Positions 22,548-30,604 of a stretch of DNA of 37,255 nt are shown here, piece by piece; the stretch's first letter is position 1, and each line of letters opens with the position of its first letter. The stretch is from contig CAJOJE010000019.1 of the NCBI GenBank assembly GCA_905234865.1, positions 1-37,255 on the forward strand. The letters are read 5' to 3'. The position numbers and the translations under genes are program-made. Origin of the DNA: Candidatus Gastranaerophilales bacterium (GTDB lineage Bacteria > Cyanobacteriota > Vampirovibrionia > Gastranaerophilales > Gastranaerophilaceae). A model generated the notes under the pieces. It had not been told where the DNA came from, made no database searches, and worked only from the letters and a program-made list of their open reading frames with translations.

Positions 22548-23402
22548 ATGGAAGAAAAAATTTACGCTCTGGAGAATGCTCCGAAATTGGGAGTTTTAAA
22601 GTCCGTTTATATCGGATATTGTTCACTTTTTAAAAATTTAAAACAGTTTATAAAGTTTTGTTATCCGGTTATACCTTTGCTTGTAATATGCTTCATTCCG
22701 GCATTATTGGACTTGACTAAATCTTTATCCCCGATTGCGCTGTTGGGCGCAGCTTTCTTGTTGGCAATCGTCGGGATAGCTTGTACGTGTTTTGGTTTTT
22801 GGAAATTTTTACAAGGAATTGTGGCAGTTTCATATTTTGCAAAAGATATTTATGAAAATAAACCTGTTCAAAATTTTACGACCTATTTTAAATATGTTCA
22901 GGCGCACACAAAAAGTTATGTTAAACTTTGGCTTCAACTTTGCTTGGCTTCCATAGTTTTTGCAATAGGTATTGTCGGGCTTATTTTCTTGAGCGTTCTT
23001 GCACTCCGTTATATAATACAAGACCCGAAGGTTGCAATAGGCGTTCAAACTCTTGTTGTTACCGCCATAGCAATTATTTTAGTTCCTTTATGGATTGTAT
23101 TACTTTCAAATATCCCCGCAATTTTTTGGGCATATAACGATAAAACCTACCCGCTAAATTCAATCTCCGAATCAATTAATGCGGCATACAAACATCCGTT
23201 TACTTTGGTCGGTGCGGTAATATTAATTAATTTGCCATGGGCTGTTGCCGAACAATTGTTTAATTTTATGGCGCCTCCTTTATTAAACAACTTATATGCG
23301 ACATCCGGCATGCTGGTTCTTGGAACGCTTGTATTTGTAATTTCAACATACACGTTCTCTTATGTTTATACAAGATATCATTTTGAGTTTATAAAAAAGT
23401 AG
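22548..23402 (+). CDS. Multi-pass membrane protein of unknown function
   Basis: 284 aa with six hydrophobic segments, roughly at residues 38-55, 62-88, 131-155, 165-195, 218-236 and 249-272, and short cytoplasmic ends. The N-terminal MEEKIYALENAPKLGVLKS is polar. I know no family name; the overall pattern (six helices, DKTYPLNSISESINAAYKHP near the middle) recalls unnamed integral membrane proteins of the DUF975 or DUF4013 type, a loose resemblance. The ATG at 22548 follows AAAGGAAG. It shares a palindromic -10 element with the divergent PHP gene. No transporter or enzyme motif is seen. Confidence 0.75.
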   Translation: MEEKIYALENAPKLGVLKSVYIGYCSLFKNLKQFIKFCYPVIPLLVICFIPALLDLTKSLSPIALLGAAFLLAIVGIACTCFGFWKFLQGIVAVSYFAKDIYENKPVQNFTTYFKYVQAHTKSYVKLWLQLCLASIVFAIGIVGLIFLSVLALRYIIQDPKVAIGVQTLVVTAIAIILVPLWIVLLSNIPAIFWAYNDKTYPLNSISESINAAYKHPFTLVGAVILINLPWAVAEQLFNFMAPPLLNNLYATSGMLVLGTLVFVISTYTFSYVYTRYHFEFIKK

Positions 23403-23457
23403 ACAAAACATAAATTTTAATGTATTATGTATTAACCAAACCGAAGGGAAACAAAAA

Positions 23458-23544
23458 TTGTTTAAAATATTATTACTTAACATAATCCGAAGATTTTTGC
23501 GAAAGGAAGAATTGGCTTTTTGCAAGATTTATATTGATGAATAA
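23458..23544 (+). CDS. Candidate 28-aa small protein
   Basis: TTG 23458 follows GAAGGGAAAC, a good ribosome site. The frame encodes 28 residues starting MFKILLLNIIRRFLRKEELA, a short hydrophobic-then-basic amphipathic helix. It stops at TAA 23542-23544, 18 bases before a very strong terminator. The compact layout (ribosome site, mini-ORF, terminator) in a 372-base gap between larger genes favours a real small gene, or a small RNA that is also translated. The non-ATG start and short length keep confidence low. Confidence 0.4.
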   Translation: MFKILLLNIIRRFLRKEELAFCKIYIDE

Positions 23545-23562
23545 TTTAAAATAAAATTTGAT

Positions 23563-23598
23563 AAAAAAGCCTTTCTAAAAAACAAGAAAGGCTTTTTT
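23563..23598. terminator. Strong 14-bp stem terminator
   Basis: AAAAAAGCCTTTCT (23563-23576) pairs with AGAAAGGCTTTTTT (23585-23598) around an 8-base loop, with T runs for both strands. It ends transcription from the 22548 gene and the mini-ORF. Confidence 0.9.
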
Positions 23599-23680
23599 AT
23601 TTACAAAAGTTTGTAAAAGGTACACTTTTTGTCAATTTATTTATTTCAGGAAACTTAAAAAGAACGAAGGGTTTAATTAA

Positions 23681-23755
23681 ATGAACAAATTATTTGAAAC
23701 TAAACGCAAAAATGCCACGGTTCAAAGACTTTTAAACCTCATTTGGGGTTTATAA
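23681..23755 (+). CDS. Candidate 24-aa leader peptide or small protein
   Basis: ATG 23681 follows GAAGGG (7-9 bases upstream). The frame encodes 24 residues starting MNKLFETKRKNATVQRLLNL and ends at TAA 23753-23755, 19 bases before the ATG of the 501-aa gene. Its last codons form a hairpin (AAACCTCA with TGGGGTTT), so ribosome movement could affect folding just before the next gene. No codon bias typical of amino-acid attenuators is seen. It may be a leader peptide or chance. Confidence 0.35.
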   Translation: MNKLFETKRKNATVQRLLNLIWGL

Positions 23756-23774
23756 TCAGGAAGGATAAGGAATT

Positions 23775-25280
23775 ATGGCACCGGTTTCAAGCATTTCAAC
23801 AATTTCACAAGTATTTTCAAAACTGGGGGATAATACAGGTTCGGTCATCCCCATGTTCGTTAAAGATTTTACCTCTAACACCATGACCTCAGTTACATAT
23901 TATAAAGAGGGCGGTAAAATGGACGGCCCCGAAAAGACGCTCGAAGAATTCGGAACGGGCGTTGTTTGGCTCGGCGGTATACCGTTTATTAAAAAGCATG
24001 TTTTTGATAGCAGAATATTTAAAAAATACGATATTAACCCTGATATCGACGCTAACAGGTTATTTTCAGGCAACAACAAAGAACATATAAACACTCTTGA
24101 ATTTGCTGCGGATAAGGCAAAATCATTGGGAAAAGAATTTGAAGAGCAGGCAGGAATTTTAGACAAAACAATTAAAAACAAATCTCTTGCAAAAAATTTA
24201 GCTCTCACAAAATTTATAGGCGCCACAGCCGCAACGGGCGCCGCATTATACGGAATTATTACTCTCAAACAAAAAAATACGGAAAAGCAAATTAAAAAAG
24301 AGCTTGATGAAAAACATAAAAAAGCGGGGTATGAAAAAAATGCGATAAAAAATACTTCCGTTTATCAGATTTTTAAAGGCAAGAATAATCCCGAAAATCA
24401 AAACGATTCTTCTAAAGGTCCGTCATTTAAAGGTGGATTGGGTACGTTTGTAATGACTAACCCGATTGCAAATACGGCAATCGTCGATTGCGTTATAGCG
24501 GGAACAAGGATGAAACAGGCAAGAGAAGGAGAAATGTTTGAAATTCTTTTTAAAGAAGCAAGCGTTCTTGCTTTTATATACGGTCTTGCTCAACCCTTAC
24601 AAAAAGGTTTTGAAGCACTCTCGATGAGATTTCTTAAAAAACCGATTGAAACGGATTATGCGGTAATGGATTCAAAAGCCGTTAAAGAAGCTATGGAACA
24701 GGAAAAGGTTAAATCCGGTTCATCAAAATTAATGCAGGATGCTAAAGCAATAATTAATCTTGCTTTAGGAAAAGGCGAAAATACGGAAAATGCCGCCGCT
24801 TCAATTGCAGATAAGGCAAAACAAGCCGTAAAATCTTCGGATATAAAAAATGAGGACGCAAAAAAAGTTCTTGATTTTATATTTAATAATCAAGATTCGG
24901 ACATTGTCGATGTATTTAAAAAGTCAGGCAACCTTTCAACATTTAAAACAAAACAAGGTGTTGAACAATTAAGCTTGTTATCAAGCATATCGGTTAAAAG
25001 TTTAAAAGAAACCGCCGAAAATACGGTTAAATTATTGGAAGAAGGCTCAAAAAGCAAGGATGTGACTTCCTTCTTAAAGAAAACGAAATTTGCAAAAGGC
25101 GCCGCCATTATAGGAAATATAGGCATAAGCGCTTTATTAATAGGATATGCACAGCCAAAGTTAAATCTTTACTTTAGAAAGAAAAGAAACGACGGCAATA
25201 ATACAAATCCCGCAATCCTTGCAATAGAAAAAGAATACGAAGCAAATTTAAAGGCGAAAAGTTTTCAAACTGATTGTTAA
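23775..25280 (+). CDS. Hypothetical protein with several membrane-like segments (501 aa)
   Basis: I do not recognise a family. The product begins MAPVSSISTISQVFSKLGDN without a cleavable signal. Hydrophobic segments occur near 147-166 (GATAATGAALYGIITL), 225-285 (TNPIANTAIVDCVIAGT and ASVLAFIYGLAQPL) and 446-468 (GAAIIGNIGISALLIGYAQP). Between them lie long lysine- and alanine-rich helices (about 300-440). PSFKGGLG near 215 is of a type I recall in other proteins of this lineage, without a function. The ATG at 23775 follows AAGGATAAGGAA, a strong site, with a possible 24-aa leader ORF upstream. A hairpin terminator follows. It could be an inner-membrane structural or toxin-like protein; I cannot tell. 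Confidence 0.7.
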   Translation: MAPVSSISTISQVFSKLGDNTGSVIPMFVKDFTSNTMTSVTYYKEGGKMDGPEKTLEEFGTGVVWLGGIPFIKKHVFDSRIFKKYDINPDIDANRLFSGNNKEHINTLEFAADKAKSLGKEFEEQAGILDKTIKNKSLAKNLALTKFIGATAATGAALYGIITLKQKNTEKQIKKELDEKHKKAGYEKNAIKNTSVYQIFKGKNNPENQNDSSKGPSFKGGLGTFVMTNPIANTAIVDCVIAGTRMKQAREGEMFEILFKEASVLAFIYGLAQPLQKGFEALSMRFLKKPIETDYAVMDSKAVKEAMEQEKVKSGSSKLMQDAKAIINLALGKGENTENAAASIADKAKQAVKSSDIKNEDAKKVLDFIFNNQDSDIVDVFKKSGNLSTFKTKQGVEQLSLLSSISVKSLKETAENTVKLLEEGSKSKDVTSFLKKTKFAKGAAIIGNIGISALLIGYAQPKLNLYFRKKRNDGNNTNPAILAIEKEYEANLKAKSFQTDC

Positions 25281-25310
25281 TTAAAATAAAACGCAACCCA
25301 AAATATAAAG

Positions 25311-25338
25311 GAGCAAAATCATTAAATTTGCTCTTTTA
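25311..25338. terminator. Terminator between convergent transcripts
   Basis: GAGCAAA (25311-25317) pairs with TTTGCTC (25327-25333), followed by TTTTATTT on the plus strand; the minus strand reads TTTGCTC then CTTTAT. It probably ends both the 501-aa gene and the accD-to-HD-GYP operon. Confidence 0.7.
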
Positions 25339-25363
25339 TTTAAACTGATTAACAAAAATCGGC

Positions 25364-26380
25364 TTAAATCGGCTCTCCGATTCCCTCACGAAGTTTATTC
25401 CATTCGATATTGGCATCTTTTACTATACTTTCAAAAATATCCAATATTTGCGGGTCAAATTGTTCGCCTCTTTTTTCTTCAATTCTTTTAATTGCGTCTT
25501 CAGGTGTTAGACCGTCCCTGTAAGGTCTAAAGGAAACAAGCGAATCATAAGCGTCCGCTATTGCAATAATTCTTGAGCCAACGGGGATATCATCTCCCGA
25601 AATTCCATAAGGATAGCCCTTTCCGTTATAAAATTCATGGTGATATTTGATTATATTAATTACTTTATCCAATTGTTTAATATCTTCCAAAATTTTAACC
25701 GAATAGAAAACATGTTTTCTTATTTCATTTTTTTCCTGCTCGCTCAAAGTGCCCGTTTTATGCAAAATATCTTCCTGTACGCCAATCATGCCGATATCAT
25801 GTAAAAGCGCCGCAAGTTCTATAAGAGCTTTTTCCGTTTTTGAAAGATTCATAGCCGATATTATCTTGCTTGCAAAAAAGGCAACACGTCTTGAACGTCC
25901 CAAAGTATATGCATCTTTTGAATCAAGAGCATCCATAATTGCATTAATCGTACCCGAAAATAAGTCTTTAAGGTCGTATATTAAACGCTTATTATCTTCT
26001 TTCAGCTGGAAATATTCAAGTGACATTTGAACCGTATGTAAAAGGTCATCCGGCGAAAAAGGTTTTTTTATGTATCTGTATATTTTTGCATAGTTTATGG
26101 CATTCATTAATATATCGACATCCGAATATGCCGTAACAAGTAAACGAATGGTATCAGGGTACATATCTGCCGTACGTTTTAAAAATTCAACCCCGTCCAT
26201 ATCCGGCATTTTATGGTCGGATAAAATACAGTGGACTTCTTCTTCTCTCAGCATATCGAGTGCTTTAAGAGGATTATTCGCCATTTTTACTTCATAATTT
26301 CTTCTTAATGTTCTGTATAAAAGTTGGAGATTATCCTGTTCATCATCTACTATCAAAATTTTGTATTTTTTTTCGCTCAT
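25364..26380 (-). CDS. Response regulator with HD-GYP domain (RpfG-like)
   Basis: 338 aa. The receiver domain (5-120) has D12/D13, phosphoacceptor D55 (CILSDHKMPDMDG), T83 and K106. A linker helix leads to the HD-GYP domain (about 140-325) with HD at 194-195 (ALLHDIGMIG), H223, HH at 247-248 and GKGYP at 253-257. HD-GYP enzymes split cyclic di-GMP (some cGAMP). The usual GHSxRV motif reads GRSRRV here (R162 for His), so one metal ligand may be lost and activity is uncertain; it might act as a binding protein. The ATG overlaps the kinase stop by 4 bases (ATGA), making a kinase-regulator pair. Last gene of the accD operon, with a PilZ protein two genes upstream. Confidence 0.9.
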   Translation of the reverse strand: MSEKKYKILIVDDEQDNLQLLYRTLRRNYEVKMANNPLKALDMLREEEVHCILSDHKMPDMDGVEFLKRTADMYPDTIRLLVTAYSDVDILMNAINYAKIYRYIKKPFSPDDLLHTVQMSLEYFQLKEDNKRLIYDLKDLFSGTINAIMDALDSKDAYTLGRSRRVAFFASKIISAMNLSKTEKALIELAALLHDIGMIGVQEDILHKTGTLSEQEKNEIRKHVFYSVKILEDIKQLDKVINIIKYHHEFYNGKGYPYGISGDDIPVGSRIIAIADAYDSLVSFRPYRDGLTPEDAIKRIEEKRGEQFDPQILDIFESIVKDANIEWNKLREGIGEPI

Positions 26381-27963
26381 TTTACGTCGTCACCTTTTGT
26401 TTTATGAAGAATAGGAAGAATTACCGTTACTTTTGTGCCTTTATCTATCTCCGATTCAATATTTATTTTGCCCCTGTGAGCTTCAACTACTCTGTAAGCT
26501 ATACTCATGCCGAGCCCTGTTCCTTGTCCTACCGGTTTTGTCGTAAAGAAGGGTTCAAATATTTTATGAATATTTTCGGGCTTAATTCCGCAGCCTGTAT
26601 CTTCAACAACAACGGAAATGTTATTTTCGTCAAATTTCTTTACCGTAAGATAAATATCACCGACGCCTTTTATGGCACCCTGTGCATTATCAATGATATT
26701 CATGAATACTTGATTTATTTGACCGCCGTAGGCTTCGATTTTAGGGAGATTTTCTTCATAATCTTTATGAATTGTAATTCTGTTTTTCATTTTATTGTTT
26801 AAAATATTTAAAATCGTGTCGATTTCTTTCGGAATGTTGCATTCTGAAAATACCATTTCATCCATTCTCGAGAAATTCTTTAAATCCAGAATGATATTTT
26901 TTGTTCTTTCAACCCCTTCTAAACATGATTTTATAAGATCGCCTATATCGTCTTTTATAAAATCTAAATCAATTTTTTCTTTGTGTTCCGAAATTTCTTT
27001 CATAATTTCCGGAGCAATTTGAGAATCAGCCAAAGAATATTTATTGATAAGCTCCAATAAATCTTTTTGGTAATTATCCAAAATCATTATATTTCCGTAT
27101 ATAAAATTAATCGGATTGTTTATCTCATGTGCAATTCCCGCAACAAGCTCGCCTAAAGAGCGCATTTTTTCGGAATGCACCATCATGGTTTGAGTTTCTT
27201 TTAATTTTTTATTTGCTTCTTTTAATTCAAACGTTCTTTCTTCAACCTTTGCTTCCAATGATTTATACAATACGTTGAGTTGCGTTGCCATTTCATTGTA
27301 AGCATCCACAAGTTTATCGACTTCTTCAAAGCCCGTTTTTGCAAGCTGGTACTCAAGGTTTCCTTTACCGAACTCTTGAACGCCCGATACAACGTCTTTA
27401 ATCGGACGGGATACAAGCTGACTTACATAAGCGCTTATTACGATACTCAACAACAGGAACAATATAACAAAAAGTTTCAAACCGCCTATCATTTCGTTAT
27501 AGCCGTCGTTTTGGGATTTATTTTTTGTAATACCCAAAAGGAGATGATATGCGCCGAAAGACAAGTCTTTTTGTTCTATTTTCGATTTTTTACTTATTCT
27601 CGGAGATAATATATTCTTAATGTTTACATTTTTATAATCCGATTCGGATGACCACAAAACTTCTCCGGAATCAGGGTTATATATGTAGGCGTATTGAATA
27701 AAATCATCCTGTCTTAACGGGGCAACCGCCGCCATGACGTTTTTATATCCGCCTTCTTTTAAATCGTTTTCGTATGCGGTTACGACTATTTTTGAAATAT
27801 AATTAGTGTATTTAACCGAAGTTTCTTCATAATCATTCAAGAGAGAATTAATACATCTTATTGAATAAAATGCCGTAATAACTATTGCTGCAGCAATCAA
27901 AAGGCTCATTGCGAGCGAAAAGTAAAAACCTAAATGTTTCCCTTTTTTTTCATTTGTACTCAT
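26377..27963 (-). CDS. Membrane sensor histidine kinase
   Basis: 528 aa. Membrane helices at about 13-35 and 161-181 flank a periplasmic sensor of ~120 residues (Cache-like, with YAYIYNPDSGEVLWSS). A HAMP linker (about 182-235) and a coiled coil (235-262) follow. The histidine box GIAHEINNPINF has the phosphoacceptor H279. The ATPase part has NIIDNAQGA (N box), DTGCGI (G1) and GQGTGLGMS (G2). It would autophosphorylate in response to an outside signal and pass the phosphate to D55 of the HD-GYP regulator encoded next, with which it overlaps by 4 bases. The ATG at 27963 follows AGAAAGAGA. The ligand is unknown; it is co-transcribed with accDA and pilZ. Confidence 0.94.
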   Translation of the reverse strand: MSTNEKKGKHLGFYFSLAMSLLIAAAIVITAFYSIRCINSLLNDYEETSVKYTNYISKIVVTAYENDLKEGGYKNVMAAVAPLRQDDFIQYAYIYNPDSGEVLWSSESDYKNVNIKNILSPRISKKSKIEQKDLSFGAYHLLLGITKNKSQNDGYNEMIGGLKLFVILFLLLSIVISAYVSQLVSRPIKDVVSGVQEFGKGNLEYQLAKTGFEEVDKLVDAYNEMATQLNVLYKSLEAKVEERTFELKEANKKLKETQTMMVHSEKMRSLGELVAGIAHEINNPINFIYGNIMILDNYQKDLLELINKYSLADSQIAPEIMKEISEHKEKIDLDFIKDDIGDLIKSCLEGVERTKNIILDLKNFSRMDEMVFSECNIPKEIDTILNILNNKMKNRITIHKDYEENLPKIEAYGGQINQVFMNIIDNAQGAIKGVGDIYLTVKKFDENNISVVVEDTGCGIKPENIHKIFEPFFTTKPVGQGTGLGMSIAYRVVEAHRGKINIESEIDKGTKVTVILPILHKTKGDDVK

Positions 27964-27977
27964 TAAAAATCTCTTTC

Positions 27978-28589
27978 TTACGATTTATTTTCCATTTCAG
28001 CAATTAATCTTAAAGAATATTGCATTAGGGCAATTCTGTCTATACTTCTTATTTTACTGAATTTTGCCGATATTGTGTACTTGTTTTCGGATGTTTCGTC
28101 GTTTTCCGTTATTCTTATCGGTTCAATAGTACACTCAACAACGAGGTTATTAATTAATTCTATCTTAATTTTATATTCTTTGCCTGTATCAAACGGAGTA
28201 TCGGACTCGAATTTAAGCCCTCCTGCCGATAAATCTTCAGGGATAATCTTAACGTTTTTATCTTCTAAAAGCTCCAAATTACCCAAAAAACGAACTCTTG
28301 TATATTTTCTTCTTTGTATTTCTTTCAAAACGGCAGGATACTTTATAACGACTTCCCTGTTATTTGATTGGGAAATTTCCGACTGAAAATAAACGAGCCC
28401 CGCTTTTGAAAGTCCGAATGCTTCAATTTTTTCGCCTTTTTTATAATCGCACAATTCTTCATCGCTCGCAATCGGAAGATGAATTTTTATAATATCATCA
28501 TTTATTTCTTTAATTTCAAAAACCGTCGCACTTTCGTAATTTTCGGGGACGATTTTTAAATTTGTAATTTCTTTTAATTCGATACTCAT
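27978..28589 (-). CDS. PilZ-domain cyclic di-GMP receptor protein
   Basis: 203 aa. An N-terminal beta domain (about 1-88, YcgR-N/PilZN-like) is followed by a PilZ domain with RRKYTR at 93-98 (R94 and R98 of RxxxR) and DLSAGG at 119-124 (the DxSxxG motif). These two motifs are the c-di-GMP binding signature. Proteins with this plan act as YcgR-like effectors that adjust motility, pili or exopolysaccharide. It sits 13 bases after accA and 14 before the kinase gene, in an operon that ends with an HD-GYP regulator, so receptor and likely nucleotide hydrolase come from one transcript. The ribosome site is weak (AGAAAGA). Confidence 0.9.
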   Translation of the reverse strand: MSIELKEITNLKIVPENYESATVFEIKEINDDIIKIHLPIASDEELCDYKKGEKIEAFGLSKAGLVYFQSEISQSNNREVVIKYPAVLKEIQRRKYTRVRFLGNLELLEDKNVKIIPEDLSAGGLKFESDTPFDTGKEYKIKIELINNLVVECTIEPIRITENDETSENKYTISAKFSKIRSIDRIALMQYSLRLIAEMENKS

Positions 28590-28602
28590 TTTTTTATCTT
28601 TC

Positions 28603-29577
28603 TTATGTTCCGTATATTCCGAGCGCCCTGAATTTAGAGTAACGATGTTCTTTTAATTCATTCGGACTCATATTTTTAAATTCGCCTAAAGATTTTAATA
28701 TTGCCTCTTTCAGCGTTTTTGCCATAAGTTCGGGATCATAATGCGCACCGCCCAAGGGTTCTTTTATTACTTCATCCACAATATTAAATTTCAAAAGGTC
28801 ATCACCCGTAATTTTAAGTGCATTTGCGGCTTTATTCGCTTCTTGAGCGTCCCTCCATAAAATAGAAGCACAGCCTTCGGGTGATATAACGGTATAATAA
28901 GCGTATTCCAATATCATAACTTTATTTGAAACGGCAAGTCCTAAGGCACCGCCCGAACAACCTTCGCCGGTTATAATCGAAATTACGGGAACATCAAGTT
29001 TTGCCATTTGTTTTAAATTAACCGCAATTGCCGTTCCTTGTCCGGTTTCTTCCGCTTTAATACCGGGATATGCCCCCATGGTATCAACAAGAGTTATAAT
29101 CGGAAGATTAAATTTCGAAGCATGTTCAAAAAGCCTTAGAGCTTTTCTGTATCCTTGAGGCTGCGGCATACCGAAATTGCATTCCAAATTTTCTTTTGTG
29201 GTTTTACCCTTAACGGTTCCTATAAGCATAACGGGTATACCGCCTATTCTGCATACGCCGCCTGCAATTGCTCTATCGTCCGTACCTTCTCTGTCGCCAT
29301 GGAGTTCGATAAAATCTTCGCTTATAAAATTAACGTAATCAAAGAAGTTGGGTCTTTGCGGATGACGTGCAATTTGAAGTTTTTGGTAAGGTTCCAATTT
29401 TTCGTAAAGCTCTTTTTTATATTCTTCCGTCTGTGTTTCAAGAGTTTGAATTTCAGACTCGTAATTCATATTTGTATCCATACTGACTTTTTTTAATTCC
29501 TCAATTTTTTCCTGCATAACGTATATGGGCTTTTCAAAATCAAGTATTTGCAGTTTTTTATCTATTGTATCAACCAT
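28603..29577 (-). CDS. accA: Acetyl-CoA carboxylase carboxyltransferase subunit alpha
   Basis: 324 aa, the usual AccA length. It has an N-terminal helical part (DFEKPIYVMQEKIEELKK), then the crotonase-type core with HGDREGTDDRAIAGG, MPQPQGYRKALRL, TLVDTMGAYPG and GEGCSGGALGLAV, all hallmark stretches. With AccD it transfers the carboxyl group from biotin to acetyl-CoA, giving malonyl-CoA for fatty-acid synthesis. It follows accD by 11 bases. The pilZ gene begins 13 bases downstream, with no terminator between, so accDA and the signalling genes should share one mRNA. AccB and AccC are encoded 4.5 kb away. Confidence 0.97.
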   Translation of the reverse strand: MVDTIDKKLQILDFEKPIYVMQEKIEELKKVSMDTNMNYESEIQTLETQTEEYKKELYEKLEPYQKLQIARHPQRPNFFDYVNFISEDFIELHGDREGTDDRAIAGGVCRIGGIPVMLIGTVKGKTTKENLECNFGMPQPQGYRKALRLFEHASKFNLPIITLVDTMGAYPGIKAEETGQGTAIAVNLKQMAKLDVPVISIITGEGCSGGALGLAVSNKVMILEYAYYTVISPEGCASILWRDAQEANKAANALKITGDDLLKFNIVDEVIKEPLGGAHYDPELMAKTLKEAILKSLGEFKNMSPNELKEHRYSKFRALGIYGT

Positions 29578-29588
29578 AAATTTACTTT

Positions 29589-30458
29589 CTATTTTAATGT
29601 GTGCATGGAAATGAGTTTTGAAAGTTTTTCTTTCATCTCTTTTCTTTCGGTTATAAAATCAATTTGTCCGTATTTTAAAAGATATTCCGCCGTTTGAAAA
29701 TCGGGAGGAAGTTTTTGTTTAATTGTCTGTTCAATTACCCTTCTTCCCGCAAAGCCTATTCTTGCACCTTTTTCTGCTATCATAATATCGCCTAAAGTGC
29801 CGAAACTTGCGGTAACTCCTCCGAATGTCGGTTCGCATAATACGGTAATGTATAAAATCTTAGCTTCGTTTAATTTTGCAACGGCACAACTTGTTTTTGC
29901 CATTTGCATTAAAGATAAAGCCGACTCTTGCATTCTGGCCCCGCCCGAAGCCGTAAATACTATAACGGGAATTTTTTCTTTTAAGGCAAGCTCCATAATT
30001 CTTGTTACTTTTTCGCCGACGACAGAACCCATTGAACCGCCCATATACTCAAAATCCATAACGGCAATTGCAACTTTTTGATTGTCGATATTTCCGATAC
30101 CCGTTATAACGGCCTCATCAAGCCCCGTTTTTTGACGTGCTTCTTCCTGACGCTTTGAATAGGGCTTTGTATCAACAAAATTCAGAGGGTCAACTCCGTA
30201 TATGTTTTGAAATTTTTCTTCAAAAGTGCCCTCGTCAATAATTAGTTTAATTCGCTCTCTTGCGCTTATTCTGAAGTGATAATCGCAATTGGGGCATACC
30301 ATTAAATTATTTTCCAAATCCTTTTTCGGAAGCTGGGAATTGCAATTATAACAAAGGCTCCAAAGTTTCCCTATCGAATCGTCAATATTGACCTCATTTT
30401 CCCTTAAAGCCTGCTTTTGCTCTTCTTTTCTTTTATTAAACCAAGCCGTTAGTGACAT
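29589..30458 (-). CDS. accD: Acetyl-CoA carboxylase carboxyltransferase subunit beta
   Basis: 289 aa. The N-terminal zinc ribbon has C36/C39 and C55/C58 (LCYNCNSQ, VCPNCDY). The crotonase core has FEYMGGSMGSVVGEK, FTASGGARMQESALSLMQM and TFGGVTASFGTLGD. It pairs with AccA as the carboxyltransferase. In bacteria the zinc domain can also bind nucleic acid, including its own mRNA. The ATG at 30458 follows GAGGAT. It is the first gene of a five-gene minus-strand operon, read from a clear promoter with an inverted repeat over its -35. Confidence 0.97.
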   Translation of the reverse strand: MSLTAWFNKRKEEQKQALRENEVNIDDSIGKLWSLCYNCNSQLPKKDLENNLMVCPNCDYHFRISARERIKLIIDEGTFEEKFQNIYGVDPLNFVDTKPYSKRQEEARQKTGLDEAVITGIGNIDNQKVAIAVMDFEYMGGSMGSVVGEKVTRIMELALKEKIPVIVFTASGGARMQESALSLMQMAKTSCAVAKLNEAKILYITVLCEPTFGGVTASFGTLGDIMIAEKGARIGFAGRRVIEQTIKQKLPPDFQTAEYLLKYGQIDFITERKEMKEKLSKLISMHTLK

Positions 30459-30496
30459 ATTATAAAATCCTCAATAATCTTCTTCATTCAACTTAT

Positions 30497-30527
30497 ATTA
30501 TAGTATAACTCACTTGTAAGGACAAGT
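30497..30527 (-). promoter_or_regulatory. accD operon promoter with overlapping inverted repeat
   Basis: On the minus strand: -35 TTGTCC (30525-30520), a 17-base spacer and -10 TATAAT (30502-30497), giving a ~32-base leader. An inverted repeat ACTTGT-4-ACAAGT (30512-30527) covers the -35 and part of the spacer, the expected place for a repressor. Its sequence is not the FapR or FabT consensus that I know. Confidence 0.65.
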
Positions 30528-30592
30528 TAATTGATTTTTCACCGTTTTTAAAGTTTTGAAATACTTTTTGGGGTGTTAAACGATTTTACCGG

Positions 30593-30598
30593 TATAAT
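30593..30598 (+). promoter_or_regulatory. -10 element of rsgA, likely leaderless
   Basis: TATAAT ends 6 bases before the rsgA ATG (30605), with no Shine-Dalgarno sequence. TTGGGG at 30568-30573 could be a -35 with a 19-base spacer. Confidence 0.5.
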
Positions 30599-30604
30599 TA
30601 ATAT

